A program made the translations under genes and the position numbers. From Methylibium rhizosphaerae (lineage in GTDB: Bacteria; Pseudomonadota; Gammaproteobacteria; Burkholderiales; Burkholderiaceae_C), in NCBI RefSeq assembly GCF_006386545.1, contig NZ_SWAR01000033.1, positions 1-64,000 of the forward strand: a stretch of 64,000 nucleotides of DNA, in the 5' to 3' direction. Positions 1 through 8,498 of the stretch are shown one piece after another; within the stretch, counting starts at the first letter, position 1, and each line of letters opens with the position of its first letter. The notes under the pieces are model-generated. The model ran no database searches and was not told where the DNA came from. It saw nothing but the letters and a program-made list of their open reading frames with translations.

Positions 1-954
1 AACCGGCGTGCGTCCTCGGCGACAAAGCGGCCGTTGATCGGCCCCCGAATGAACTGTCGCTCGGCCACGAACCGGATGTGCGGATCGATGTCGACGTAGG
101 TGTAGCGATTGCTGGCGTCGCCCACCGACAGTGTGAAGCCTCCCGCGCCGAGGACAAGCACCTGCTTGCCGCTGAGGCCGAGTTCGTCGAGCAGCAACCG
201 CTGCATGCGCTCGATGTAGGGCGAACGCTTCGGCGGCTCGCTCGCATCGAGCAGCGAGGCCTGCTGGTTGTTCACCAGGAACACGCGCGCGGGGTCCGTA
301 TAGCCCGGGCCCAGCGGGCGAGGGGCCGCCAATGTTCCAGGCGACGAGGGCGGCCGACGCCATCGCCGCCGTCGCAGCGCTTGCCGATCGCGCGCTGACC
401 GATGCTTGGATCCCCGCTGCTAGGCACAGGGCTGCGCAGCACAGCGCCACGGCGGCCGACACGCCGGCAAGCTGCATCACGCCGAGCGAGATGACCAGCG
501 CCCCGAGCACCGAGCCGGCCGTCGACGCGGTCAGCGCGACCGCGCTGGCGGCGCCGGCGCGCTCGTGCTCGACCAGGTTGGCCATCAGCGGCACGGTCTG
601 CGCGAGAAGACACGCCGGCGGGCACACGACGACGGTGACGAAGACGATGAATGCCAGCCCGGAGTTCGGGACCGCCGCAAACAAGACCTGCACGAAAGAG
701 GTCGACAAGCCAACCCCCGCGAGGCCGGCGGCGATCAGGAAGTTAGCCTGCACACGGGCCGCGTAGCCGCTCTTGATGCGGCCACCAGTCCAGTAGCCGA
801 GCGTGAGCGCGAGCAGGAACAGGGCAATGGTCGGAGCGGTGACCGTGATCGCGCTGCCCAGGTGCGGCACGAGCCGACGCAGTGCGATCACCTCGATGCC
901 CAGCGACGCGAAGCCCTCGACGAAGACGAGGAACATGAGCAGGCGCGCGCTCAT
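1..954 (-). pseudogene. Membrane-bound spermidine synthase-like protein, frameshifted and cut by window edge
   Basis: The first ~200 residues are strongly hydrophobic with several membrane segments (start MSARLLMFLVFVEGFASLG). The C-terminal part reads as an SAM-dependent aminopropyltransferase-like domain: a nucleotide-binding loop VLVLGAGGFTLS, an acidic strand YVDIDPHI and FVAEDARR. This is the layout of the integral-membrane spermidine synthase-like family. The two halves are in different frames. The N-terminal frame is good down to about position 320 and the synthase frame is good below about 310, with the switch in a run of G and C (about 301-330), consistent with one extra base. The ATG overlaps the stop of the upstream DUF1173 gene by 4 bases, suggesting coupled translation. 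The gene runs off the left edge. It is either a real pseudogene or a sequencing error; the substrate is unknown. Confidence 0.62.
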
Positions 955-2240
955 GTCGCCGCCGTCGTGTACGCAGCCGCCGCCCGCGGCCCATGATGGA
1001 TCGCACGCGGCAGCGGCGGCGGCTCCTGCTGCGTCCGCATGTCCCAGATCCATCCCGCTGCCCGCCTGGCGAGGGCCTGTTGCTTCAGCGCGCGGTCCCT
1101 GTCGATCATGAACGGCGTGACGATGTCCAGTGGGGTTTCCGCGTCGCCGGTGTCGAGCAGCACTGCGTTCGGAAACGTCGCGCCCTGCTTCGATTCGAAG
1201 CGCAGCGGCTTGAGGAAACACCGCTCCTGGCGCACCAGTTCGTCGATCAGCAGTTGTTCGTACGGATGGTCGAGCGGGATCCAGGTGGACGACAGCATCA
1301 CGAGCGTCGCCGTATCGACGAAGTACACGCCCTCGCGCTTGGCGTAGATCAGGCCGCAGAAGAGGAAGCGCAGTCGCCACGGGTCGGCTTGTCCCGCCTG
1401 CTCGGCCGAGCGCTGGTGGGCCCAGGCCTCATACTCGCACTCGAACACCTTCTTGAAGCGCTCGCCGGCCTTGCGTTCCATGTACAGCGGGCAGTCGGGC
1501 ATGTGGCGCAGCACGATGCGGTGGTCGATGTTGGTGGCACAGAACTCCTTGAGCTCGCTCATCACGAGCATCAGCTTGAACTGCACGTCCTCGCCGGGCG
1601 ACAGCAACACGGCCATGGCCCGGGCGCGTCGCTTGGAGATTGCCGCGGCGTCATCGAGCGAGAACGGCTCGGGGATCAGCAGGAAGTCGGCGAGCCGAAC
1701 GCCCTTGGTCTCGATCTCGTGAGCTGCGGCCAGCAGGTGCTTGCGCACGACGTACCACGTGCGCTTGCCCTGCATGCGCGGGTACCAGCGGTTGAAGCCG
1801 CCGCGTTGCAACAGCAGGTGGGCCAGGCCGCGAAGACCGAGGCGACGGCGACGGGCGGCCACCTCGGTACGCACGGCACCGGGCTCGCCGGGGACCACGG
1901 GCCGGCCGATGCGTCGCGTCAGCGGGAACTCGAGCCGAACTTCGACCCGGTCGGGCGCGCGCTCGATGACGGCTTCGCCCAACACCTCGCCGAGCCCGGA
2001 TTGACCGGGGGGCGGCTCGTACGACGCACAGGTGGGGTGGTGTCGATGCCCCGTGTCCGGAAGCCGCTTGACGAAGAACTGCTGGTAGTGCGCGATGTAC
2101 ATGGGCACGCCGCCGTGCCGGCACAGGCAAAGTGGCTTCGCGGCGCCGGCGTAGGCCCGTTCGAGCGCCTGCTGCCAGCCGGCGTCGCTCGGCCGCAGCT
2201 GCACGCCATCGACCAGATACTGGGGGCCTTGATCGTCCAT
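951..2240 (-). CDS. DUF1173 family protein of mobile-element type
   Basis: This 429-residue protein resembles the DUF1173 family, which is found mostly on integrative elements and plasmids of Proteobacteria; its function is not known. Near the N-terminus it has a short YLVDG motif, then Cys-x-Cys (LCLCRHGG) and a HHPTCASYEPP segment, so a bound metal is plausible. The open frame extends upstream to 2612, but I chose the ATG at 2240. It has GGGAG a few bases upstream, and the longer version adds a Gly/Pro/Arg-rich stretch with no family character. The stop overlaps the start of the spermidine-synthase-like gene (ATGA), so the two form a transcription unit running away from the integrase. Family assignment is from recalled motifs. 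Confidence 0.72.
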   Translation of the reverse strand: MDDQGPQYLVDGVQLRPSDAGWQQALERAYAGAAKPLCLCRHGGVPMYIAHYQQFFVKRLPDTGHRHHPTCASYEPPPGQSGLGEVLGEAVIERAPDRVEVRLEFPLTRRIGRPVVPGEPGAVRTEVAARRRRLGLRGLAHLLLQRGGFNRWYPRMQGKRTWYVVRKHLLAAAHEIETKGVRLADFLLIPEPFSLDDAAAISKRRARAMAVLLSPGEDVQFKLMLVMSELKEFCATNIDHRIVLRHMPDCPLYMERKAGERFKKVFECEYEAWAHQRSAEQAGQADPWRLRFLFCGLIYAKREGVYFVDTATLVMLSSTWIPLDHPYEQLLIDELVRQERCFLKPLRFESKQGATFPNAVLLDTGDAETPLDIVTPFMIDRDRALKQQALARRAAGWIWDMRTQQEPPPLPRAIHHGPRAAAAYTTAAT

Positions 2241-3060
2241 CTGCGCTCCCGTTGCCGCCGCCGCTCGCCGCAGCGCACGACGCTTGCGCGACGGCGGCCC
2301 CATCTTGTGGTTCGGCGGCTGCCCCGATCCAGCCGGAACGGGGTTCATCGAGCCGGCGGTTCCGGTCGGTGGACCTTCGAGCCCATCGCAGGCGGACTCA
2401 CCGCGTCCTGTCGAACGCTTGCCAAGAGGATCGGACCCGCCAGACACGTCCGCACGGACGCCTGGACTGACGGCGGAACAGCCTGCGGCGCACATGGTCC
2501 TGCACGATTCGCCAGAGGGCAGAGGGCGCTTCAATCCCCGACGCGCAACAGAACCGGGCCTAAATCGGGCGCAGAACCAGCCTTGACGGGGAGCAACGAA
2601 CCCAGAGACCATTCCCGCGTCTGCGTGTCCACACGCAGACTGGGATGCTGCACCTCCTGGGCCTCTGCTGGCCGCAGCCGGACGCGGACGTTAACCGCAC
2701 GGATCGTGAGCGCATTTCAGATGAGCATGGGCGATCTCGCTGGCGGGATCAGGCCCCGCATCGGAGGCACCGCCAAGAGCGTCAGCGCCTGCCAGACGCT
2801 AGAGCAAAGGTTTGCTCGGAGCGCGCGCGTCAGCGACATCGGGCCTGTCCGCAACCCGTTCGAGCCCCCTTTGCGCCATGGCCACTTGCTGCCTGTGGCC
2901 GCGCGCTCAGCCGCCGAGCCTCCGCTCTGCCAGGACAAGGATTCACCATGCCACCAATCGATCGCACGCCTCACGTATGCCGGCGCATTTGCCCCGCCAT
3001 GTTCACAGACACCCCGCGCAGCTGCAGACGACGTCTGTACCTGCTGCCACCGCTCGGACA
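2241..3060. other. Non-coding control region between the DUF1173 gene and the integrase module
   Basis: About 820 bases between divergently oriented genes. Several reading frames are open because of high GC, but none has recognisable motifs, a good ribosome-binding site or the composition of a real protein. The only clear structure is the perfect palindrome at 2619-2640. Promoters for both directions must lie here, but no convincing -35/-10 pair was seen. Confidence 0.5.
2619..2640. repeat. Perfect 10-bp-arm inverted repeat, possible operator
   Basis: The arms GTCTGCGTGT and ACACGCAGAC are perfect complements separated by CC. There is no T-run on either side, so it does not look like a terminator. 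It lies between divergent island genes, where an operator for a dimeric regulator would be expected. The binding protein is unknown; the nearby HTH protein is one candidate. Confidence 0.55.
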
Positions 3061-3432
3061 ATGCTGAGCGCAAGCGCGTACCGCGAAATGGATACGCCTT
3101 CGCCGCCGCCTGGCCCCGAGGGGGAAGCGCCCGCATGGCCAATTCCTGCCATGCTCACACCGGCCGAGCTGGCCGCCCACCTTCGCGTCAGCGAGCGCAC
3201 CGTGGCTCGCATGGTCAGCGACGGTTGTCCGAGCCTCCTGGTCGGCTCGCGCCGCCGTTTCGACGTCGCTGCCGTGACTGCGTGGGCCTTTGACAGAGCA
3301 CGCACATGCCCATCCGAAAGGATCCCGACGGACGCTGGCACGCGGAGGTCTGCGTCGGCCGTCGACGATTACATCGACGCCTTCCAGCAGGTACGTCTGC
3401 GAGTGAAGCCAAGAAACTCGAGGCCGAGCTAA
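3061..3432 (+). CDS. Small HTH protein (excisionase/MerR-like), overlapping the integrase
   Basis: This is a protein of about 123 residues. It contains one helix-turn-helix of the excisionase/DNA-binding type: MLTPAELAAHLRVSERTVAR followed by a wing-like GSRRRFDVAAVTAW segment. Such proteins upstream of tyrosine integrases often act as recombination directionality factors or regulators. The start is uncertain: ATGs at 3061, 3088 and 3151 are all possible and none has a strong ribosome-binding site. The 3' end overlaps the first 127 bases of the integrase in another frame, which is longer than usual. The downstream extension beyond the HTH has no recognisable features and may be dispensable. 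Function is inferred from HTH type and position. Confidence 0.55.
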   Translation: MLSASAYREMDTPSPPPGPEGEAPAWPIPAMLTPAELAAHLRVSERTVARMVSDGCPSLLVGSRRRFDVAAVTAWAFDRARTCPSERIPTDAGTRRSASAVDDYIDAFQQVRLRVKPRNSRPS

Positions 3433-4316
3433 GGCGTGCGCTCGAGGCAGCCAAGGGCAAGCGTGCTGCTGTGGTGCCCGGCGATCCGCTGCTGACCGAA
3501 CTGATGGCTGACTACACGGAGCGGCATGCCGCCACGCTTCGCAGCCCCCAGACGGCCAAGTTTCATGCGTACCGGCTCGGACCGTGGATCGACGGCCGGC
3601 ACGCATCCGAAGCGCGGCAGGTCGCCGCCGAGTTGCGCGACGACCTGCTGCAGGCTTACGCGCCAGCCACCGTCAATCGCAGCCTGAGTGCGCTGAAAAA
3701 GGCGCTTCACATGGCATGGGAGAAGGGACGCACCGGCGAGCTGGACTACAGCACGCACGTCAGGCGTATCGCCGAGAACAACCAGCGCACTCTTTATCTG
3801 TCGATGTCGCAAGTGAAAGCCATTGCCGATCATGCGAGCGAGCAGGTACGCACCGCGATTTGGGTGGCGCTGCTCACGGGCTGCCGGCGCGGTGAGGTGT
3901 GCAAGATCGCGGCCCAGGACATTGGCCGGCGCACAGTCCGCATCCAGGCCGGCAACACGAAGACGCTGCGCTATCGCGAGGTGCCCATCGTGCCCGCGCT
4001 ACGCCCCTGGCTAGACAAGTTGCCGTTGACGATCAACTTCGAGGGCCTGAAAAGCGGCTTTCGACGCGCGCGCGAAGCGGCCGGCATGCCGCAAGTGCAC
4101 TTCCACGACCTGCGTCACTCCTGTGCCACCATCCTGCTGCAGTTGGGCGTCGAGCTGTGTGTCGTGCGAGAGATCCTCGGCCACACCTCGGTGAAAACGA
4201 CCGAGCGCTACGCCCACGTGATGGTCAAGCCGCAGCGCGACGCGTTGGCCAAGCTGGGCGACCTCGCCACGCGGACACTCAAGCGCGGTGCCACGTCGCG
4301 GCGCTCGCGAACATGA
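3306..4316 (+). CDS. Tyrosine recombinase / site-specific integrase
   Basis: The 336-residue protein is a phage-type integrase. An N-terminal arm/SAM-like core-binding region (about 60-155) precedes a catalytic domain with the full set of active residues: Arg194 in TGCRRGE, Lys219 in the beta hairpin (NTKTLRYRE), His267-x-x-Arg270 in HDLRHS, His293 in GHTSVKTTE and the nucleophile Tyr302 in ERYAHV. It lies 190 bases from the 3' end of tRNA-Val(CAC) and points toward it, the usual arrangement for an element integrated at a tRNA 3' end. The element therefore extends left, with its other end outside the window. Length and active site are complete, so the enzyme should be functional. Confidence 0.93.
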   Translation: MPIRKDPDGRWHAEVCVGRRRLHRRLPAGTSASEAKKLEAELRRALEAAKGKRAAVVPGDPLLTELMADYTERHAATLRSPQTAKFHAYRLGPWIDGRHASEARQVAAELRDDLLQAYAPATVNRSLSALKKALHMAWEKGRTGELDYSTHVRRIAENNQRTLYLSMSQVKAIADHASEQVRTAIWVALLTGCRRGEVCKIAAQDIGRRTVRIQAGNTKTLRYREVPIVPALRPWLDKLPLTINFEGLKSGFRRAREAAGMPQVHFHDLRHSCATILLQLGVELCVVREILGHTSVKTTERYAHVMVKPQRDALAKLGDLATRTLKRGATSRRSRT

Positions 4317-4439
4317 ACTCGCGCTGCCCGCTGCGCTACCACCGGGGGGCGCAGTCCGTCGCACCGCCCGCATTGGCTGACGCGACTCGAAACCGCCAGT
4401 ACGCATCAAGCCCGTTCGGGCCCAGAGAGCAGTGCCTGG

Positions 4440-4460
4440 ATTTACACCAGAATTTACACC
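4440..4460 (+). repeat. Two 9-bp direct repeats near the att site, possible integrase arm sites
   Basis: The sequence ATTTACACC occurs twice, starting at 4440 and 4452, about 50 bases from the 3' end of tRNA-Val. Short direct repeats beside the crossover site are typical of arm-type binding sites for tyrosine integrases. Assignment is by position and spacing only. Confidence 0.4.
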
Positions 4461-4465
4461 GGGAA

Positions 4466-4490
4466 CAAAAAGCGGCCCCTGAGGGCCGCT
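4466..4490 (-). terminator. Rho-independent terminator downstream of tRNA-Val
   Basis: On the minus strand an 8-bp stem AGCGGCCC/GGGCCGCT at 4471-4490 is followed by a run of five T. It lies about 20 bases past the CCA end of the tRNA. Confidence 0.85.
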
Positions 4491-4508
4491 GCAAGTGCTT
4501 GATTTTAT

Positions 4509-4583
4509 TGGTGGGCGGTGCAGGGTTCGAACCTGCGACCCCTGCCGTGTGAAGGCAGTGCTCTACCGCTGAGCTAACCGCCC
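4509..4583 (-). tRNA. tRNA-Val (anticodon CAC)
   Basis: A 75-nucleotide cloverleaf can be drawn. The acceptor is GGGCGGT paired with ACCGCCC, the anticodon stem CTGCC/GGCAG closes the loop TTCACAC (anticodon CAC), the T loop is TTCGAAC, and CCA is encoded. The 3' half is the likely attachment site for the neighbouring integrase. A TGGCATAAT element at about 4649-4657, overlapping the dnaQ stop, could be an extended -10 promoter for it. Confidence 0.95.
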
Positions 4584-4647
4584 GATTCCTTGAAACCGGG
4601 GCCTTTCGGCTGCAACTTTTGGCTGCTGCCGAAAGCGAAGACCGCGA

Positions 4648-5361
4648 TTATGCCACAAGTGCTCGCCAGATCGTCTTTCCGTTGCTCGCCTTGTCGAGGT
4701 CGGCCAACAGGGCCTCGTGTTGCGTGCGTTCTTCCTCGCTCAGCACCAGCACAGGCAGCGTGAACTGCGTGAGGTCGACGAGCGGCACGTCAATGCTCTG
4801 CTCGGAGGAGCTCGACTCCGCCACGTCGATGACCAGCGTGTTCTGGCCGCGCGTCATGCGGATGTAGACCTCGGCCAGCAGGCCTGCGTCGAGCAGGGCG
4901 CCGTGCAGCGTGCGGCTCGCGTTGTCGACCTCAAGGCGCTTGCACAGCGCGTCGAGCGAGTTCGACTTGCCCGGGAACATCTCGCGCGCCATGAGCAGGC
5001 TGTCGGTCACCTGCCCTACATGCTCCGCGAACCTGGGCCGGCCGATGCGGCGCAGTTCCTCGTTCATGAAGCCGACGTCGAAGCCGGCGTTGTGGATGAT
5101 GATCTCGGCGCCCGCGAGGTACTCCATCAGCTCGTCGGCGATGGCCGAGAACAGCGGCTTGTCGGCCAGGAATTCATCGGTCAGGCCGTGGATCTTGACC
5201 GCGTCTTCGCTGTTGGCCCGCTCGGGGTTGAGATAGAAGTGCTTGTTGTTGCCGGTGAGCCGGCGGTTGACCATCTCGACACAGCCGATTTCGATGATGC
5301 GGTCGCCGGATTCGGGGCTCAGGCCGGTGGTTTCGGTATCCAGGAAGATCTGGCGAGTCAT
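4648..5361 (-). CDS. dnaQ: DNA polymerase III epsilon subunit (proofreading exonuclease)
   Basis: The 237-residue protein is the 3'-5' proofreading subunit of the replicative polymerase. It carries the DnaQ exonuclease motifs: ExoI LDTETTGLSPESGDRIIEIG with the metal-binding Asp8 and Glu10, ExoII HNAGFDVGFMN, and ExoIII-epsilon HGALLDAGLLAEVY with the general-base His and metal-binding Asp. The acidic and hydrophobic C-terminal tail would contact the alpha subunit. Its ATG lies 5 bases after the fdx stop, so it is probably expressed from the isc-hsc transcript. Length is normal for the family. Confidence 0.96.
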   Translation of the reverse strand: MTRQIFLDTETTGLSPESGDRIIEIGCVEMVNRRLTGNNKHFYLNPERANSEDAVKIHGLTDEFLADKPLFSAIADELMEYLAGAEIIIHNAGFDVGFMNEELRRIGRPRFAEHVGQVTDSLLMAREMFPGKSNSLDALCKRLEVDNASRTLHGALLDAGLLAEVYIRMTRGQNTLVIDVAESSSSEQSIDVPLVDLTQFTLPVLVLSEEERTQHEALLADLDKASNGKTIWRALVA

Positions 5362-5366
5362 GCGGC

Positions 5367-5705
5367 TCAGTGGTTCTCTTTGGCGTGATTGATCGAGTAT
5401 CGCGGGATCTCGACCACGAGATCCTTCTGCGCCACGATGGCCTGGCAGCTCAGGCGCGAGTTGGGCTCCAGCCCCCAGGCGCGGTCGAGCAGATCTTCTT
5501 CGCTTTCGTCCATCTCGCCCAATGAGTTGAAACCCTCGCGCACGACGACGTGGCAGGTGGTGCAGGCGCAGCTCATCTCGCAGGCATGTTCGATCTCGAT
5601 GCCGTTTTCGAGCAGCGCCTCGCAGATCGACGTGCCGGGCTGCGCCTCGATCGTCTTGCCCTCGGGGCAGTATTCCTGGTGGGGCAGGATCTTGATGATG
5701 GTCAT
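5367..5705 (-). CDS. fdx: ISC-type [2Fe-2S] ferredoxin
   Basis: A 112-residue adrenodoxin-type ferredoxin that supplies electrons during iron-sulfur cluster assembly. The cluster ligands are visible as CEMSCACTTCHVVV plus a fourth Cys in LSCQAI. The start at 5705 (ATG) gives the usual ISC ferredoxin length; a longer frame upstream runs into the hscA coding region and is not real. It is the last isc gene, following hscA by only a few bases, and is followed by dnaQ. Confidence 0.96.
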   Translation of the reverse strand: MTIIKILPHQEYCPEGKTIEAQPGTSICEALLENGIEIEHACEMSCACTTCHVVVREGFNSLGEMDESEEDLLDRAWGLEPNSRLSCQAIVAQKDLVVEIPRYSINHAKENH

Positions 5706-5710
5706 TTCGT

Positions 5711-7567
5711 TCAAACCTCTTCGACGCTGCGGCCCGACAGCGCCTGGCGGATGCCGCGATTCATGCGTTCGGCCGCAAAGGGCTCGGTGCCCTTCGCCAG
5801 CGCCTCGATGGCGGCGTCGATGGCATGGTGGTCTTCGCCCCGGGCTGCTTCCAGTACGCCAGTGATCAGCACCTCGACGGCAGCGCGCTCGGCCTCGCTG
5901 AGCAGGTCGCCATCGGCGGCGAGTGCCGACCGGGTGGCCAGCACCATGCGCTCGGCCTCGACACGCGACTCGCGCAGCGCACGGTCCTTCATGTCGCCCT
6001 CGGCCGTGCGGAAGCCCTCCTGCAGCATGGTGGCGATCTGGTCGTCGGTGAGCCCGTAGCTGGGCTTCACCGTGATGGCTGCCTCCACGCCGGAGGTGAG
6101 CTCGCGGGCCGATACGCTCAGCAGCCCGTCGGCATCGACCTGGAAGCTCACGCGGATGCGCGCGGCGCCGGCCACCATCGGCGGGATGCCGCGCAGCTCG
6201 AAGCGCGCCAGCGAGCGGCAATGCTCGACCTGTTCGCGCTCGCCTTGCACCACGTGGACCGCCAGGGCTGTCTGGCCGTCCTTGAAGGTGGTGAAGTCCT
6301 GTGCGCGCGCTGTGGGGATGGTGGAGTTGCGCGGGACGATGCGCTCGACCAGCCCGCCCATCGTTTCGAGGCCGAGCGACAGCGGGATCACGTCGAGCAG
6401 CAGGATCTCGCCGTTCTGCGCGTTGCCTGCGAGCTGGTTGGCCTGGATGGCCGCGCCCAGCGCGACCACCTCGTCGGGGTTGAGGTTGACCAGCGGCGCG
6501 CGACCGAAGTGCCGGGCCACAGCCTCGCGAACCTGCGGCATGCGGGTCGAACCGCCGACCAGCACGACGCCCTGCACGTCGTCCTTGGTGACCTTGGCAT
6601 CACGCAGCACCTTGCGCACGGCCGCGAGGGTGCGCTCGGTCAGGGTCCTGGTCAGCTCTTCGAAATGGCTTCGGGTGAGGTTGAGGTCGATCGAGCCTGC
6701 GCTCAGGCCGGCATGAAGCGGGGCTTCGGCCTGGTCGGTCAGCGCCTCCTTGGTCCGGCGCGCTGCCACCAGCAGGGCACGCTTGTCCTGCGGCGTGGCC
6801 GCATGCACGCCCGACTCGCTCGCGGCCCAGTCGGCGATCGCATGGTCGTAGTCGTCGCCGCCCAGGGCCGAATCGCCCCCGGTGGCCACCACCTCGAACA
6901 CACCGCGTGTGAGCCGCAGCAGCGAAATGTCGAAGGTGCCGCCGCCCAGGTCGTACACGGCGTACAGGCCTTCGGAACCGTTCTCCAGGCCGTAGGCAAT
7001 GGCAGCAGCGGTGGGCTCGTTGATCAGGCGCAGCACGTTCAGGCCGGCCAGCCTGGCAGCGTCTTTCGTGGCCTGGCGCTGCGCCTCGTCGAAGTAGGCC
7101 GGCACCGTGATCACGACGCCGAACACGTCGTCGTTGAAGCTGTCTTCGGCCCGCTGGCGCAGGGCGGCCAGGATCTCGGCCGACACCTCCACCGGCGACT
7201 TCACACCTTCGCGCGTTGCCAGGCTCACCATGCCGGGGGCTTGGACGAACTCATAGGGCAGCTTGCCGCGCTCGGCGATGTCGGCGAGGCCGCGTCCCAT
7301 GAAGCGCTTCACCGACACGATGGTGTTCTGCGGATCGTTGGCCTGCTCGGCCAGCGCATCGAAGCCGATCTGCCGGCGACCGCCGGGCAGATAGCGCACG
7401 GCAGAAGGCAGGATCACGCGGCCTTCGGCATCGGGCAGGCATTCGGGCACGCCGTGCCGCACCGCGGCCACGAGCGAATGGGTGGTGCCCAGGTCGATGC
7501 CCACCGCGATGCGGCGCTGGTGGGGGTCAGGCGATTGCCCGGGTTCTGAAATCTGCAGGAGGGCCAT
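5711..7567 (-). CDS. hscA: Fe-S biogenesis chaperone HscA (Hsp70 family)
   Basis: The 618-residue protein is a specialised Hsp70. It uses ATP to release Fe-S clusters from IscU, whose LPPVK motif it binds. The ATPase domain shows [12 protein letters not shown] near residue 23, the [13 protein letters not shown] phosphate-2 motif and [12 protein letters not shown]. The substrate-binding domain follows with [14 protein letters not shown]. Length matches HscA rather than the longer DnaK, and the position between hscB and fdx confirms the assignment. The start is an ATG just after the hscB stop. Confidence 0.97.
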   Translation of the reverse strand: MALLQISEPGQSPDPHQRRIAVGIDLGTTHSLVAAVRHGVPECLPDAEGRVILPSAVRYLPGGRRQIGFDALAEQANDPQNTIVSVKRFMGRGLADIAERGKLPYEFVQAPGMVSLATREGVKSPVEVSAEILAALRQRAEDSFNDDVFGVVITVPAYFDEAQRQATKDAARLAGLNVLRLINEPTAAAIAYGLENGSEGLYAVYDLGGGTFDISLLRLTRGVFEVVATGGDSALGGDDYDHAIADWAASESGVHAATPQDKRALLVAARRTKEALTDQAEAPLHAGLSAGSIDLNLTRSHFEELTRTLTERTLAAVRKVLRDAKVTKDDVQGVVLVGGSTRMPQVREAVARHFGRAPLVNLNPDEVVALGAAIQANQLAGNAQNGEILLLDVIPLSLGLETMGGLVERIVPRNSTIPTARAQDFTTFKDGQTALAVHVVQGEREQVEHCRSLARFELRGIPPMVAGAARIRVSFQVDADGLLSVSARELTSGVEAAITVKPSYGLTDDQIATMLQEGFRTAEGDMKDRALRESRVEAERMVLATRSALAADGDLLSEAERAAVEVLITGVLEAARGEDHHAIDAAIEALAKGTEPFAAERMNRGIRQALSGRSVEEV

Positions 7568-7588
7568 GGTGTTGTGCTGTGCGGCCTG

Positions 7589-8107
7589 TCATTGTCCTAG
7601 TGCGTCCAGGCGCTGCTCCACGTCGTGGGCAAAGCGCTCGACGAACATGAGGGCTCTCACTTGTTGAGCGGCGGCGTGCCAGTCCTTCTGGTCGTCCAGT
7701 GTGGTGGCAAGCTGCCCGAGCATCTGCTTTCGCGCGGCCATCACCTCGTCATGCAGCGCGCCGAGCTCCGGTTCGCCACGCGCCTCTTCGAGCGCCTCGC
7801 GCCAGGCCATCTGCTGCATCAGGAAGTTCGCCGGCATCGCCGTGTTCTTCTCGGCCTGCAGCGGCACGCCGTTCAGCTCACAGAGATAGGCCGCGCGCTT
7901 GAGCGGGTCCTTCAGCCGCTGATAGGCCTCATTCACCCGCACGGCCCATTGCATGGCCACCCGCTGCGCCGCGGTGCCCTGGGCAGCGAAACGGTCGGGG
8001 TGCACCTCGGCCTGCAGCGCCTTCCAGCGCGCGTCGAGTTCGGCGCGCTCCTGCTCGAAGCGCGGCGCTACGCCGAAGAGCTCGAAGTCGTTGGCATCCA
8101 GCTTCAT
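7589..8107 (-). CDS. hscB: Fe-S biogenesis co-chaperone HscB (J-domain)
   Basis: This J-domain protein of about 172 residues brings IscU to HscA and stimulates its ATPase. The N-terminal J domain has the essential HPD at residues 36-38 (EVHPDRFA); the C-terminal half is the helical IscU-binding domain (FLMQQMAWREALEEA). The ATG at 8107 is preferred; upstream TTG codons extend the frame by four residues only. A terminator-like hairpin lies immediately upstream, so transcription from the isc promoter is probably partly stopped before this gene. Confidence 0.95.
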   Translation of the reverse strand: MKLDANDFELFGVAPRFEQERAELDARWKALQAEVHPDRFAAQGTAAQRVAMQWAVRVNEAYQRLKDPLKRAAYLCELNGVPLQAEKNTAMPANFLMQQMAWREALEEARGEPELGALHDEVMAARKQMLGQLATTLDDQKDWHAAAQQVRALMFVERFAHDVEQRLDALGQ

Positions 8108-8117
8108 GTCGATCAAC

Positions 8118-8142
8118 AAAAAGGCGCGGCGTAGGCCGCGCC
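8118..8142 (-). terminator. Hairpin plus T-run between iscA and hscB
   Basis: On the minus strand GGCGCGGC and GCCGCGCC form an 8-bp GC stem with a CTAC loop (8123-8142), followed by five T. It has the form of an intrinsic terminator yet sits inside the isc operon, suggesting partial termination that lowers hscB-hscA-fdx relative to iscRSUA. Confidence 0.78.
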
Positions 8143-8163
8143 TCGTTTACTGCCCAGGCTGCG

Positions 8164-8490
8164 TCATACCCTGAACGACTCGCCGCAACCGCAACGATCC
8201 TTCTCGTTCGGGTTGTTGAACTTGAAGCCTTCGTTCAGGCCCTCGCGCACGAAGTCGAGCTGCGTGCCCTCGAGATACGGCAGGCTCTTCGGATCGACGA
8301 GCACCTTGACGCCATGGCCTTCGAAGACGATGTCTTCAGGGGCCACCTCGTCGGCGTACTCGATCTTGTAGGCCATGCCGGAACAGCCGGTGGTCTTGAC
8401 GCCCAGGCGCACGCCCACGCCCTTGCCACGCTTGGAGAGATAGCGCGTGACATGGCGGGCGGCGGCCTCGGTCAGCGTGACTGCCATCAT
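8164..8490 (-). CDS. iscA: Iron-sulfur cluster assembly protein IscA
   Basis: The 108-residue A-type carrier accepts or delivers Fe-S clusters or iron. The three conserved cysteines are present: Cys35 in [13 protein letters not shown] and the C-terminal CGCGESF pair. Two adjacent ATG codons (8490 and 8487) could both start it; the first is used here. It lies 8 bases after iscU and is the last gene before the internal terminator hairpin. Confidence 0.95.
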   Translation of the reverse strand: MMAVTLTEAAARHVTRYLSKRGKGVGVRLGVKTTGCSGMAYKIEYADEVAPEDIVFEGHGVKVLVDPKSLPYLEGTQLDFVREGLNEGFKFNNPNEKDRCGCGESFRV

Positions 8491-8498
8491 CGGCTGCC

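Noticed and set aside
4603-4635. Inverted repeat CTTTCGGC/GCCGAAAG between dnaQ and tRNA-Val, considered as a dnaQ terminator
   Set aside because: The loop is long and no T-run follows on the minus strand, so it does not meet the form of an intrinsic terminator.
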